A stretch of 64,000 bases of DNA from Dryococelus australis (GCA_029891345.1 CM057009.1:91869416-91933415), one strand, 5' to 3'. Shown: positions 33,028 through 45,045, counted from the stretch's first letter. The notes: generated by a model from the sequence alone, not told the origin. Program-made: numbers and translations.

Positions 33028-33208
33028 ACATTGGATTCGCAATCTGAGGCCGGACATTTTTATTCCGGTTCGCCGTGATTTATCCGAAATCGCTCCAGCT
33101 ACATTCTGGGATGGTTCTTCCATTCGATCCATTCCTCGTTCCTTCTTCTCTGAGCAACCTGTTCCGTCTCTACGACCTCGTCGTCGCCGAGACACTAAGC
33201 CACATCCA
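33028..33208 (+). mobile_element. SINE family B, copy 2 (degenerate)
   Basis: It shares with the 41275 copy the blocks CCGAAATCGCTCCAGC, TGGGATGGTTCTTC, CTGAGCAACCTGTTCCGTCT and GACGAGACNTTAAGCC in order (the last as GCCGAGACACTAAGCC). The tRNA-like head is largely eroded. Confidence 0.7.
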
Positions 33209-34094
33209 TCCAGCCGGTCACATCCTCTACGTCGCGTGCGAGTATTCACGTACGAATGTTTACATCAAGGGGAAGAACCCTTGCAGAAGAAACAGAGGGC
33301 CGCAATTCTGGGTAATCCTGCGGTCGTACGGCGCCAGGCATAATGAGCTGGCGTCAAATATTCTGTTGGGAAGACCATTACGTAATAGGTCAACCGTGCA
33401 GTCCTGAGGTTCACGTTTGTTGTTTATTTACGGGATGCCATTACTCCACATACTTATCAAACTTTTCGTACGTCACGATGGACTGAAATAGCGAAATCCA
33501 GGTACATTACTACTCAGAACAGCACTCGCATAAGATACGTCTAGGGAAACCGGGAATGTTTGCACTTGAAACTGAATAAATTTTATAGAAAGATATTTTT
33601 AGTTTAACGAGGTCATTTATTCTGCGTAATAGTGATTTTGCTTTATTCGGATGATATTATTTTTAAGTGTTTTTAAGGGCCTGTTTCCCGGAATGATACA
33701 TTTCGATTTGCATATCAATTTAAATAAAACTACTTTTTCTACCTGTGTCCCCTTCTTGCTTTGCGATATTTATTTGGTGATTTAAAGTATTTTCCATTCG
33801 AAGCGTTTAACGTGAAATGTTTTGATAAAATTTTAGACATTTTATCACGTGTAGCGTCTTAAAATTGGAAACTCCGAATCATTTCTTGTGGTGCGCCTAC
33901 AAACTTTTTTTTTTATTGCTGAAGCTTACTTGGTTTTTGGACATGTATTTAGCAATGAACATTTATACTGGAGCAATTTTTACAGGTAGGGGAAGCCGTT
34001 TAAAAGACAACTGCCAGAGAGCATGTGTCTCTCTCCTCTTCACTTAGCCACTGTTTCTCTGCGAAGGGTCCTGTCTTCGAGTCCCCGCTACGAC
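33209..34094. other. Intergenic, no gene recognised
   Basis: GC-richer to 33420, then AT-rich. A weak B-box-like TTCGAGTCCCCGCT lies at 34077-34090, immediately before a MITE. No gene can be supported. Confidence 0.45.
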
Positions 34095-34505
34095 AGTGCT
34101 GTTATGAGCAGTTTTGGTACGCCCTGCTTAGTATCTACTTGTATGCATGTTGTGTATTCTTCCGCCTTATGTAAAATTAACATTGCCATGGACTTTATCA
34201 CTTTAGTCAAGCGTCGATCAAGTGAAACTCTAGAATTATTATAAAAGGAAATACTTTACAAATCTGCTAAGTTTTACACTTCTGTGCATAAAAAACGTAA
34301 AGGGAAAGAAATATTTTAAAGTTATCAAAAATGGTTACCTAACACGTTTTATTCAACGTTAAGATATAGAACTAGTTTCCATTCTTCGTTACCAACTTTA
34401 CTGGGCGAATGTCTCTCAGTGCGTCCATTAAAATATGTGCATGCATGGGCAGTGACTTTTTTCTAAGGTTCAATTCTAAAGTGGTCACTTTATCGTGAAC
34501 AGCCT
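34095..34505. mobile_element. MITE, family M1, copy 2
   Basis: The right end, read inwards, is AGGCTGTTCACGATAAAGTG. The interior shares GCCCTGCTTAGTATCTACTT, CTTCCGCCTTATGTAAAAT and GTGACTTTTTTCTAAGG with the copies at 36031 and 38077. The left inverted repeat is damaged (GCTGTTATGAGCAGTTTTGG). Confidence 0.8.
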
Positions 34506-36030
34506 TTAGAAATAAACACTTAAGTGAATGTCTGGTAACACATGTTTGCAAAGCACGTGGCCAACATTTCCTTACTCAAGTGTATAGAAACAGATTTAAG
34601 TGTGAAATCGAAAACACGTCTTATTTTCCATAAAAAGAAAATTGCAATATACTACAAAAATGCAGCACCGCGCCAAACATTTCCCCACGGGAGGAGTCGA
34701 ATAATTCCCTCGAGGAGTAACGGCTCAACAAATAATTCGTAGGAGAAGTAGATGAAAGAGTTCGTGTGGGTTACACGCGCTGTGTCCTTTAGTGTCATTC
34801 CATAACATTGTCAGCTGCACATTTTTAAAAAATTCAATTTAATGATTTTCCGTTTTATTTTTTAAGGGCGATGAGAAACACTGTGGCAGACTCCATCATC
34901 CCTCATCCTTGTGTAATGAGGGGTCCGAAAATAGTTCATTTGGTCACCAAAGAAGTTCATAAATTCGAAGGAAATTTAGACAATTTTCGGCGGTCAAAAT
35001 TAGCATTTGTGGACATATTTTTACGTGGAATTTATTCCTCCGATGAGACAAGAAATTCGTGTCAGTTTGTGGAGCCAGCACTCACAGAATTTAATTTAAT
35101 CCCAAAATTCCGAGCACTTCAGCACTCAAACGAAGAACTTTCTACAGCGTATTCTTACCGTGAGGTGACTAACTAACCCTAACCTTAACTTAAAGCGCAA
35201 GCCACGCATTTCAGAAAAACCCTATTTTTCTCCCCCGCACCACGCTACTCTTTGCCTTTCTTCTTTCTTCTGTCAGTTAACAAATCTCCATGTCTGTTGA
35301 GAAGCTATTTGGAAACAGTAAGAAGGCATAAAGAAGTTAGACAGTCAACAAAACATTTTGTTGCATCTACTGTATATATTTGTTTGGCCACTCATTTGAT
35401 TGCCTTCAGTAAAAAATGTAGCTCGATAATTTGTTTCTATTTTCGTGACGCTTAGGATAGTAACGGTTATTTTAAAGTGCATTCGTTCATTCTAAATAAT
35501 GGTACAAAAATCCTAATAAAACAAAGTCAACCGGAAATTAATAAAAAAAATAAAGCTGTAAACTTAAAATACTTATTTACGCACGCTATCCAGTATTTGA
35601 AATGTATTTATTTAGAAACGTTTGAACTTCTTTAGACTTCGCGTTAGCAGAGGCGCTTACGGCGTTGTGCTCAAGTGCAAACGGCCTAGGTTCGATTTTC
35701 GTTCAGCTTCGTTTTTATCATACTAACCTAATCTTTCTACTCTAAGTAAATCCAAACAAATTTTTAGTTGCACCAACAACATCCTAGTCTGAGGTAACCA
35801 AATAAAAAACACAATATAATTTGGTTTCAGCAACAAAAGATTTCACTGCCCCTATATAAGCAATTAGTTCGGTTGAGCCAAAAAAAAATTTGAGTAGACA
35901 AAACATTTTTCTCAGCGTCGTATTTCCATTTTATGTATATAATCTGATTATCGAAGTTACTGTCTTGATAGATATAATGGACAATACCATTATTATCTAT
36001 GTCAATGTTACATCGGTCGCATCTCTACTA
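34506..36030. other. AT-rich, no gene recognised
   Basis: A 101-codon plus frame at 34871-35176 has mixed composition (RNTVADSIIPHPCVM...) but no recognisable domain. It is the only candidate coding sequence here. A CT-rich patch follows at 35225-35275. Confidence 0.4.
35640..35712 (+). tRNA. tRNA-like segment
   Basis: A partial A-box TAGCAGAGGCGC and the B-box-like GGTTCGATTTTC lie at tRNA spacing. No pairing acceptor stem is found. It is most likely a relic. Confidence 0.3.
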
Positions 36031-36449
36031 TAAGCTGTCCACGGTAAAATGAGCACTTACGATCCCTGCTTAAGATCTACTTGTATGCCCGTTGTGTATT
36101 CTTCCGCTTTATGTAAAAGTAACACTGCCATGGACTTTATCACTTTATTCATGTGTCGGTCGAGTGGAACTCTGAAATTATTAGCAAAGTTGATATCTTA
36201 CAAATCTGCTCATTTTTAATTTTCGCTGAATATATATAAACAGAAAGAGAAAGAAATAATATAAGTTATTACAGATGGTTGCCTAACACTTTTTATTGAA
36301 CGTTAAGACAAGGAATAACTTCACTTCCAACGTTACCAACTTTACTGGGCGCATGTCACACAGTGCACCTGTTAAAATATATGCAGGTGGGAGCAGTGAC
36401 ATTTTTCTAGGGTTGATTTTAAAAGTGTTCACTTTATCGTGAACAGCCT
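36031..36449. mobile_element. MITE, family M1, copy 3
   Basis: The left end AAGCTGTCCACGGTAAAATG and the right end, read inwards AGGCTGTTCACGATAAAGTG, form the inverted repeats. The 419-bp interior is homologous to the 38077 copy along its length. TA-rich flanks fit a TA target. Confidence 0.88.
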
Positions 36450-36956
36450 TTACCTACATTTTTAAGCTTATTTACCGCAACTGGTCATTTAGCATACGTG
36501 TTATGAATACTGTCTAATGTGATTGGTCTCTTATCGGTTTCACTGACTGAATACAAGACTATCGTAATTTATAAAATTGAATTTTTGCTATATTTGTACC
36601 GGAAGGTAGAAAACATCTGTCTTCAGACAGTGAAATACTGTCGCAAGATATTAATTTTACCGACGGTACGGCATATAATTGTGTGTTTGCACTTCGAAAA
36701 AGAGATTTAATAAGTAAGCATTCTCAATTCATATTTACACATACACGAGTTTTAAAAATATTGAAAGGCGCAGATATATATATTAATAAAATAATAATAC
36801 TCCGCATCCCCTTGCTGGCATAGTATGTCAACTTTGAAAATCTCTCAGAAAGGCACAACTATTTAACTCCCATTTACCGAATGTAAGACATTTTAGCTAC
36901 GATAGAACTTGCACTGAAGGTGTGCGAATTACCATCGCCAATCACCAGCTTCGCAT
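36450..36956. other. AT-rich spacer
   Basis: No gene is seen. A 63-codon plus frame at 36519-36710 is unrecognised. Confidence 0.5.
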
Positions 36957-37130
36957 GGGGCCGCGGTGGCTGAAAGGTTAGACTGCCCGCCTCCAACCAA
37001 GGCGAACCGGGTTCAATCCCCGGCTGGGTCACTCCCGGATTTCCGCAAGAGGGTATCGTGCCGGACGTCTGAAGACGTCCTTGTCGAGAGCCGCCCAAAT
37101 CTCTCCACTCGACTTAACTCCACCAGCCTC
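36957..37130 (+). mobile_element. SINE family A, copy 2
   Basis: The well-kept tRNA-like head has GGTGGCTGAAAGGTTAGAC and the B-box GGTTCAATCCCC. It continues GGCTGGGTCACTCCCGGATT and TATCGTGCCGGACG, ending CAAATCTCTCCACTCGACTT like the 29349 copy. Confidence 0.85.
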
Positions 37131-38076
37131 ACAGGCGTGGTGGCTGCTGCTCGAACTGCACAGTGCGCACGTTGAGATGTAGCTGCATTATAGTGCACTG
37201 TCGACACAGCGGCCAATGAAACGCCGCTTCTCAGCAGCTGACGTCAGACATTTGTGAACTGGCTACCTCACCGAACGTTCACTAATGGTCAGGCTCAAAT
37301 TTTGTTTGGAAGTCCGTCCAACTGGACCAGCAATATCGACATCACAATTTCTGATTTAAAAAATATTATAACTATATTCCACACCAGCAGTAATGCGTAT
37401 GTTATAAATACAGTGTTTAAATACATATGTAACCTTTAGTGTTTCTGACGTTTATGATGTGTTTTCTTCCTATATATCAGTTTTTTTTATTTATTTAAGG
37501 GATGATCGGTATATCAATATAATTTTTGTTTCCACAATATGTGATGCAAATAACAATGATGCATTATATATGATATAAATATATAAAAAATCATTTTAAT
37601 GAATAGCAAAATTCATGGTCGGTATCAGCCCTTATCCATACAATAAATTATGTGAATACATACACTAAATTACTAAAGAAAGACATATAATCATTTAGTG
37701 TATGCATGAGTGCTGTTCGTGTACAGAAACTAACACGGATGCGGAAAATGAACGTATAGAAGTTGAGTATTTCGTTTTCCACTGGTTTGTTTATTCTTAG
37801 TTATGTATTACCTTCTTCTATAAAGCGTTGGTTTTCACAAGAGTGGCTGTATTAAAAGTGATTATTAAAGGCATTAAAATAAATATAATTTAATTTAGAG
37901 TTTGGCAAAATTTGACAGTATACAAGTAATTACCAATACACCCGTGTTTAATTCCATGGACCGAACTTACGCAAATTAAAGAAAATCAATTTATTAGGCA
38001 ATAAAAATATTTCCAACAATAATTTTATAACATAAAGATTGTAAAGTAGCATTTATATGTGGTTGCAATTGTATAT
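37131..38076. other. GC-richer to 37260, then AT-rich; no gene
   Basis: Positions 37131-37250 may be part of the SINE's 3' region or an unrelated GC-rich piece. The remainder is AT-rich with no coding signal. Confidence 0.45.
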
Positions 38077-38497
38077 AGGCTGTTCACGGTAAAATTAGCA
38101 CTTTTCAAAGCCCTGCTTATGATCTACTTGTATGCACGTTGTGTATTCCTCCGCCTTATGTAAAATTGACATTACCATAGGCCTCATCACTTTATTAATG
38201 CGTCGGTCAAGTGAAATTGTGGAATTAATAGAAAAGTAAATACTTTACAAATCTGCTTATTTTTACACTTCGATACGTAAAAAAAAAACAGAAAGCGAAA
38301 TAATTAATTTTAACTTATCACAAATGGTTACCTAACGTTTACATTCGATGTTAAAATATGGAACTACTTTCCAGCCATAGTTACCAACTTTACTGGGCGA
38401 ATGTCACTCAGCGCGCCCGTTAAAATATATGCATGCACGGGCAGTGACTTTTTTCTAAGATTCATTTCTAAAGTGGTCACTTTATCATGAACAGCCT
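38077..38497. mobile_element. MITE, family M1, copy 4
   Basis: The left end AGGCTGTTCACGGTAAAATT and the right end, read inwards AGGCTGTTCATGATAAAGTG, are inverted repeats. The left flank is TATAT. The 421-bp length is close to copy 3. No coding sequence is present. Confidence 0.9.
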
Positions 38498-38747
38498 TTA
38501 CTTAAATTAATATTAGGTCAAGATTTCTCTACTACACGTTATTAAAATTATTTCTATATATACTTGTATATATATTTATAAATAGATAATTTTATATGTA
38601 CTTATATAGATAATTATTTGACAGAGCAAAAATTATTTTAAAATCGAAATATTTTGTCTTTGTTTAATATAAGTAAATATACAAAAATTGTTTCATTCAG
38701 TTTGCAATGACGATTGTGGAAAAGTGTGTGTGCGTATGTTTGTGTGT

Positions 38748-38750
<3 letters not shown>

Positions 38751-38809
<59 letters not shown>
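38751..38809. repeat. (AT)n microsatellite joined to a SINE 3' end
   Basis: About 29 AT units directly follow (minus strand) the 3' end of the SINE at 38810-39045. They are preceded by TG-rich sequence. The tract may have grown from the SINE tail. Confidence 0.9.
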
Positions 38810-38811
<2 letters not shown>

Positions 38812-39045
38812 GGTGGCTCTTGAAGAGGTCTTAAGAACCGATGAGGGTGAAATGAAGTGGAAATGGAGCAGCGCCGGAATGCAAGTGCTAGGAAAACGGG
38901 AGATCCCCGAGAAAACCCGTTGACCAGCGGCAGCATCAAGCACGATTCCCATTTGCGAAAATCTGGAGTGACCCGGCCAGAGATGGAACACGGTTCGCCT
39001 TGGTGGGAGGTGAGCAGGCTAACCACTCAGTCACCGCGGCGCCGA
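38810..39045 (-). mobile_element. SINE family A, copy 3 (long form)
   Basis: On the minus strand the head is GCGGTGACTGAGTGGTTAGC, with the B-box altered to TGTTCCATCTC. The body has GGGAATCGTGCTTGATG, then TCTCGGGGATCTCCCG, GCATTCCGGCGCTGCTCCAT and TCTTAAGACC. The last blocks define the long 3' variant shared with 40318-40557. Confidence 0.85.
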
Positions 39046-40317
39046 CTGCGGAAAAATCTCGAAGTGCACGAATTCCCGTAAAACATAAAACCTAGAACAG
39101 TATTTGAACTACATAATTCATTTTAATTGGGTTATAATTATCGACAAGAGTTTTAGCGATGGTATACGAAAATAGTTTCTACATTTTGTAGTTTCCGATT
39201 TAAATACTGCCGATATTTTATGAAAAATTAAGGACATAAACAAAAAATTTGGTAAAAATACCAAAATTGTTTTCTTAAAATTAAAACAATAATTTTTTTT
39301 TTTTTAAATACACAATATTGGAATTTATAAAGCGTGGAGAAAATTTTTTTTAACGAAAACGTGAACAGGAGTTAAGGGGAATTTGTGTTTTTTTTTACAT
39401 TTTGTCATTATGGAGGTATAAACAATATAGTTTTATAAATTTTAAAACCATTGCTTGCATTGGTGTACTGATTTTGTTGTTCGCGTAAGTCATTATTAAA
39501 TAAAACAGACAATTATTATTCTAATACCATACTTTGTTTCAACTATTACTATTATTACTAAATGCTAAATACGATGGTCAGTATTTAAAAATGAAATAAT
39601 TAGTCATTAAAAACCCTATTGTAATTATTTCTGTAAGTAGTTCAAAATCTTTTCTCAATAATACATTTTGGAAATTCATATACAGCGAAACCTCTCAACA
39701 GCCCTGAACTAAAGAAAATGTTTTAAAAAATCATATGTTTCAATAGTAAAGCAGTTGACAACTAACTTACACGGTCAATCCTAGATACTAGACATCCTAA
39801 AGGGCATAACTCTCTTATTACCGCTCTCTCTGTGCTCTAGTGTAGCTGGTCTATAAGGTTTCATATGCGTATAACGTGGCATACTAATTTTTCATCAACA
39901 ATGCTGCAGTTTGACATGCGTCAATTCCGTCAGTAGAATCGCAATTTTCTTCTTTACGTCGTCCGCGATCTGAAAATGGGTTCTTAAAAAAAAAAAATGG
40001 CAATTTTGTGGGATGTTTCGAACGTGGTATTCTTAATTGTTGCGGTATGATAATAGATTGAACATTATAGTTGAACAGGTATTTGGGTTCATTAAAACAG
40101 ATGAAAATTTAATGATTTTCAGTGTAACTTCGTATTTGACTAACTTTATAGAGTAGAGATTAAATAGAGATATGTAAAATTGTGTCATTTGTCGTCACTG
40201 CTGGTACAAATTGCTTAATTTGCATGCGTTTCTTTTTCACGAGGACTATAGACGTGTTGAATGGTAAATATCTGTGTTGAAATCCATGAAATATATGACA
40301 ACTTGACGGAATAAAGA
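39046..40317. other. AT-rich, no gene recognised
   Basis: Nothing supportable is seen beyond homopolymer runs. Confidence 0.5.
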
Positions 40318-40557
40318 GGTCTGGATGGCTCTTAACATTGGGGTCTTAAGAGCTGATAAGGGTGAAGCGGGGTCGCTATGGAACAGCGCCGGAATGCAAG
40401 CGTGGGGAAGTGGGAGATCCCCCAGAAAACACGCCGGCCAGCTGCATCGTCCGGCTCTATTCCCACGAGCGAAAATCCGGGAACGACCCCGTCGGGAATC
40501 GAACCCTTTCCGCATTGGTGGAAGGCGATCGCTCTAATCACTGCGCCACAGTGGGCC
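40318..40557 (-). mobile_element. SINE family A, copy 4 (long form)
   Basis: On the minus strand the A-box region TGTGGCGCAGTGATTAG and B-box GGTTCGATTCCC are intact. GGGAATAGAGCCGGACGATG, GGGGGATCTCCCACTTCCC, GCATTCCGGCGCTGTTCCAT and a GCTCTTAAGACC end follow. This is the best-preserved promoter of the family in the window. Confidence 0.88.
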
Positions 40558-41274
40558 TCTGTCTACTTGGAGAAAATCAGGCCTACCCAATCAGTGCCGT
40601 CTCGAGGTGCAGGTGAAGTCCCGGGACAAGGCCACAGGTAAAACCCGGTTGACTAGTTTTTCCAACTCCGGTGGCTTCCCGAGAACGGCAGTCGCGCGGA
40701 AAATTGTATTTACTTCCCTTTCCGCGGAGTTGCACTTGTGAAACTTGACGTCACGAAAGGACGATGCCGAAGTGGATTTTCAGGAAAGTCGCACTTCAAA
40801 GCTCTGCAAATATTCGAAATCCGGGGATGAACCTGCGCACTCTCTCGTATCACGCATCACGGCGAAATTGAAGTTCTCCGAGTCAAACGTAGGTATGTAT
40901 CCGCTCACATATAAGTTGCATTACACAAAAATACTTATCGAAACCAGTGGACATGCGTACAATACCAGTTCTTCTTCCAGTTTAGCTACTTGTAATATAA
41001 AACCAACGTATAAGCGCCGGTCTAAAAAACCATGCCATTTCAGTACTTTTTAAAATATACTTTTAGAGTGGGCTCTGGAATTTCAGAACTAGTGTGAATT
41101 GTGAGTTTTTAGGTCACTTACAGCGTGACGTGTCTGACCTCCGAACGTTACGGTAATTCAAAAAATTCTTCTTTAGAACAAAAGAGCCAATGCATACCCT
41201 TAGGAATTTAGCCGCTTAACCATTGCGCGGCGCCCATACAACTGAAACCGCTCTTCTTCACTTGTATATTACCA
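40558..41274. other. GC-richer then mixed; ORF of unknown meaning
   Basis: A 102-codon plus frame (40745-41053) is open with protein-like composition and a Ser run (TSSSSSLATC), but no domain. At 41205-41240 a short minus-strand tRNA-head fragment (GGCGCCGCGCAATGGTTAAG) remains. Confidence 0.35.
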
Positions 41275-41515
41275 CCGAGCGAGAAGGCGCAGTGGTGACT
41301 CACTGGACTCGCATTCGGGAGGACTCGGGTTCGTTCCCTGGTCCGGCCATCCTGATTTCGGTTTCCCAAGGTTTTCCGAAATCGCTCTAGGCGAATGCTG
41401 GGATGGGTCTTCAACAAAGGCCATGGTCGATTCTTTCCCCCATTCTCTCTTCCCTGAGCAACTTGCGCCGTCTCTAATGACCACGCTGTCGACGAGACGT
41501 TAAGCCCAACTACCT
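41275..41515 (+). mobile_element. SINE family B, copy 3 (near full length)
   Basis: The tRNA-like head is AAGGCGCAGTGGTGACTCAC with the B-box GGTTCGTTCCC. The body reads CATCCTGATTTCGGTTTCCC, CCGAAATCGCTCTAGGCGAA, GCTGGGATGGGTCTTC and GTCGACGAGACGTTAAGCCC. The CGRGACGTTAAR block is recalled from widely spread insect SINEs. Confidence 0.85.
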
Positions 41516-44177
41516 ACCTTGTATATTACCCCTCTACGTTTGACAGTATACCCTGTAATAGGTTCTTTGGAGAACGACCTTGTGCCAGAGACTAGCATGA
41601 TGATTGTTTTAAATACAAGTGAGTAAAATTCCACGTAACCTGCAGATATACAAAAGCGGCATTTATACGGAATTGGAATTTGAATCACATGATCACCGAA
41701 GCCTCCAAAAAGCCACAAAAAGTCCGCGACAGCACATGTTTATCTTTTAAGGATTACCCACTGTAACCATATAAGTTTTAAATTTTAATTAAAAATAGGG
41801 GTTCAATTGCATACGAAGATTTTGTGAACAACACAGCATTAATACTATGTTAGTTACCTTAAGCACTTAGTGTATATACTTGCTGTAAACCTAAACAATA
41901 CCATATTTGTAAATCGCACCCGAGCGAGGCCGGGGCGGGTCGCTAGTTTGATTACAAACTATTCTGTCACTCGTTTATGTGATAGATACAATGGCCGTTG
42001 TTGGTGATATTTAGAGTTACGCATATTTGGCGAATTTATTTAGTTGCAACACAGATTTCTCACTAGTTTACATACTCAGGCCACAATCGTAAGTATAGGG
42101 GTTACTGCCAAGGGGAGAGGATTTTCTTTTTATTCACTTTGGTTACACTTGATATGGTCACAATATTTCTTCCTATCTATTACTCCCTAAAGAGTCGTCC
42201 TGCAGCCTTATTCTGTACCGCCAACGTTAGTGTTCTGCATGCGAGAAACCGTGTTTGCATCTAGTTTGCTTCAAAAGTGAATCTGTATCACTGACGTTCC
42301 ATTGACATAACTGTACGTGGACGCGAAACCTAAGCACAAACTGAAGCAAACATGCGCTAGTCTCGGAGGCCAAGCAGAGTCAACGGATCATTTGCGTTTC
42401 ACAGTAGTTTAGTTTTTATAAACATACTCTGTGGTTTCTTAATGACCGTAGAGTAATTTTGCAACTCATAACGTTGCTCACATACATTCAGCTCGTTGAA
42501 ATGCAAACCCGTATCCCATTCATGTGATCAGAAAATACGCAAGCGGCATCACCTACCGTTACTTGGTGTCGACAAAATACAGATAAACTCGTCGTACAAC
42601 TGCGGCTACTTATTTGGTGGCAATGTGTAAAAAAAAATGGGGTAGTAACCCATTCACAAGTTCCGAGATGAGTTTTCGAATACTGTTTCATGTAGTCAGG
42701 GAAATAGGACATAACGAGTGGCAAATGTTGACTCGAAGCCAACAAAAGCAGGAGGACATAAAATGTTATTGAAACGTATTACGTTTAAATCATGTTTCGT
42801 GTTTTAAAAAAACGCATACGAACAAAACATAAAACCGTTTTTTGTCTTAGTGTAGTGTTTGAGAATATGGCCTTGACATTTTGAGGCGTAAAACAATTAA
42901 TGAAAATCTATGTTAAAATGTTCTTATATAAAAACGTGGAATGGGACGAAATGCGTTGGTATTTTAAGGTACAGAATTGTTTTCAAAAATTATGTTTTTA
43001 TTTTTCACGCTTCACTAAAACGGGTAAGGCAATACTGTTCAAATAAATAATGTATCTAAAATATGAAAATAAATTTAAATAACCTCTGAAACTAAGTTTC
43101 TTCCTCATATCCACAATAGTATTATTTTGAATGTGGCATGAGTTCAAGTTTGTACTTTTACGAAATAAGGGGAAGAAATATATGTACACCCAAGTAATGT
43201 CACGTAGTTTTATTCTTAAAAATCTAAATTGGACATTTACAAAATAATTATGGACAATTCCAAGGAGTGCAAGCCATTCAATACATTTCTAGCATGTTCT
43301 CCAGTATTGTCATATGCCAAAATTAGCACGAGTCATTTATGTGAATCGAATGTGCTTAAAACAAACCTAGTGTCGTGAGTTGAAAAACAGGATCCGCTAT
43401 AAGGATATCTAAAAATAAATTATACACCGTCAAAATCCTAGTTAATCGTGTAACAATTAAAAACCTAATTTTAGCACATTCCGTATTCAGCGGAATGATG
43501 ATTGCAAGGATGGATTTTCAAGTAGAAAGCAAACACACGCCACAAATGTGCTGTCATTTAAACTGGAATTGTATGGTGTGGTAAATAATTAGATTGTAGG
43601 CCTAAATCAAAGTAACCTACAACTGCAGTAACCTGCAACTGCATTTCTTTAAACGTTACCCAAGATACAGTTTCAATCACGAAACAAATCATCGTCTTAA
43701 ATCAACCATAAGAAATACGTATGTAATATTATTTTGAATTATAAGATTGTGTTAAATTACTGCTTAGGTATTTTGGGCATCCCGTTTGTTTAATCTGTTT
43801 TACACCACACGTTTGCGAACGTTTCACACGTAAAAACATTGCATTACATAACACACCAATTTGAATCTGTTTGACAAAAAACTAAGCTGAGAGATAAATA
43901 TACAAGGGGTCAAACTTAAGTAGCACTAATGTTTCTCATTTTCGTTATGAGACGAGATATTTTGCAAAAAAAAAAAAAAAAGCATCCAACCTATGGCTAC
44001 CGTCGAAGCAAAACCTCTAAAGTTATTTCCTTGAAGAAGCAAATTTTAGAGTCCGAAGCAAACTTTTGCGCACAGAATCACTCGCGAGAAACGAACCTCT
44101 ATCTCTACAGCAGAAATAAAGCAAATATCTTCAAGGACCAAATTAGCTTTTAAGGCTTTAGAATAAGCTGGCAGGGC
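41516..44177. other. AT-rich, no gene; possible RTE-type 3' end
   Basis: At 41919-41950 CCCGAGCGAGGCCGGGGCGG then GTCGCTAGTTT resembles the 3' terminus of RTE-type LINEs, but no ORF accompanies it. A minus frame at 42745-42488 (85 codons) is unrecognised. The rest is AT-rich. Confidence 0.4.
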
Positions 44178-44549
44178 GTGTCAAAAACTGGGGCCAGTTA
44201 TAAAATAAACATGAAACTAAACGTGCTTGAAGTCCAACTTACTATTTACTACAGGATAAATACAAAAAATGAAGTGCTTGGTGTAAGAAGGGCCTACCCC
44301 ATACATCAATACAAAAGCCCTCCTTCTTGGTGGAAGAAAGGCCCGCATTACAGAGCAAGTATGCATTGTTGCAGATGTGGTATGGGCCCTTCTTTCATAA
44401 AGTTCTTCAGTTCACATAACTGTAATGATTGTCTTTGTGTAATCTGCCAGACAGGTTTCGCTCATCTTAATATAGCACACAATCAAACATCAAGAACGCT
44501 AAAAAGTAAACGAATGCGTAACAGAATTTTCCCGTATTTTTGGCGCTAG
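44178..44549 (+). CDS. Cys-rich ORF, unrecognised
   Basis: A 123-codon frame in AT-rich DNA, longer than expected by chance. The C-terminal half has CCRCGMG, then HNCNDCLCVICQTGF (Cys pairs at C-x2-C spacing plus His), which could bind zinc. The tail is basic (KSKRMRNR). The codon region at 44285-44395 also contains an inverted repeat (AGAAGGGCC...GGGCCCTTCT), so the ORF may be part of a small transposon instead. The ATG at 44178 is the first in frame. Confidence 0.3.
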   Translation: MSKTGASYKINMKLNVLEVQLTIYYRINTKNEVLGVRRAYPIHQYKSPPSWWKKGPHYRASMHCCRCGMGPSFIKFFSSHNCNDCLCVICQTGFAHLNIAHNQTSRTLKSKRMRNRIFPYFWR

Positions 44550-44698
44550 TTTCTTGACACACAAGAAGCTCCAAATCACGTTGCTTGTAATACCGTCGTG
44601 CAGTGAGCCAAGTAACTAAACGTTATTCGTAGCTTCTTATCTAATAGGGTCAAACACTGTGTTGGGGGAGAGGGATAAGGCAGTCGAATCTCTGGTAA

Positions 44699-44875
44699 GG
44701 CCGGGAACACACGGCGCCTGAAAACGCCCGGCGCCCGACCGGGCCCATTTTAACGTCGCGCTGCGCCGTGACGGGCCCGGCCCGTGCCCGTGTGTGCTAC
44801 CCAATGCCTCTCCATGCATCATCAAAACTATACGGGCCGAACCCATCCCGTGGAGCATGCCGTATGTTCCCAGCC
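44699..44875. mobile_element. PIF/Harbinger-like MITE, 177 bp
   Basis: The ends GGCCGGGAACACACGGC and, read inwards from 44875, GGCTGGGAACATACGGC are inverted repeats flanked by TAA on both sides (44696-44698, 44876-44878). The GC-rich interior is self-complementary (GGCGCC, GGGCCC, GGCCCG). Confidence 0.85.
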
Positions 44876-45045
44876 TAAGTTTTAAGTCTGTGTTTCACCT
44901 TTAAGGGTAATTTTAAGTAAGAATCACCTGTCACGAGTATTAATGAATAAGGTTATTTCCTGTGCATACAAGTAGTTTTTATGTGGCAATCGAAGACATA
45001 CAAAAGAAATAGATATGTCAAAACGTTTCTAAGAAGAAGGATTTG

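Noticed and set aside
34030-34092. tRNA-like segment with TTCGAGTCCCCGCT
   Set aside because: Only the B-box side is convincing; no A-box at the right distance and no paired stem.
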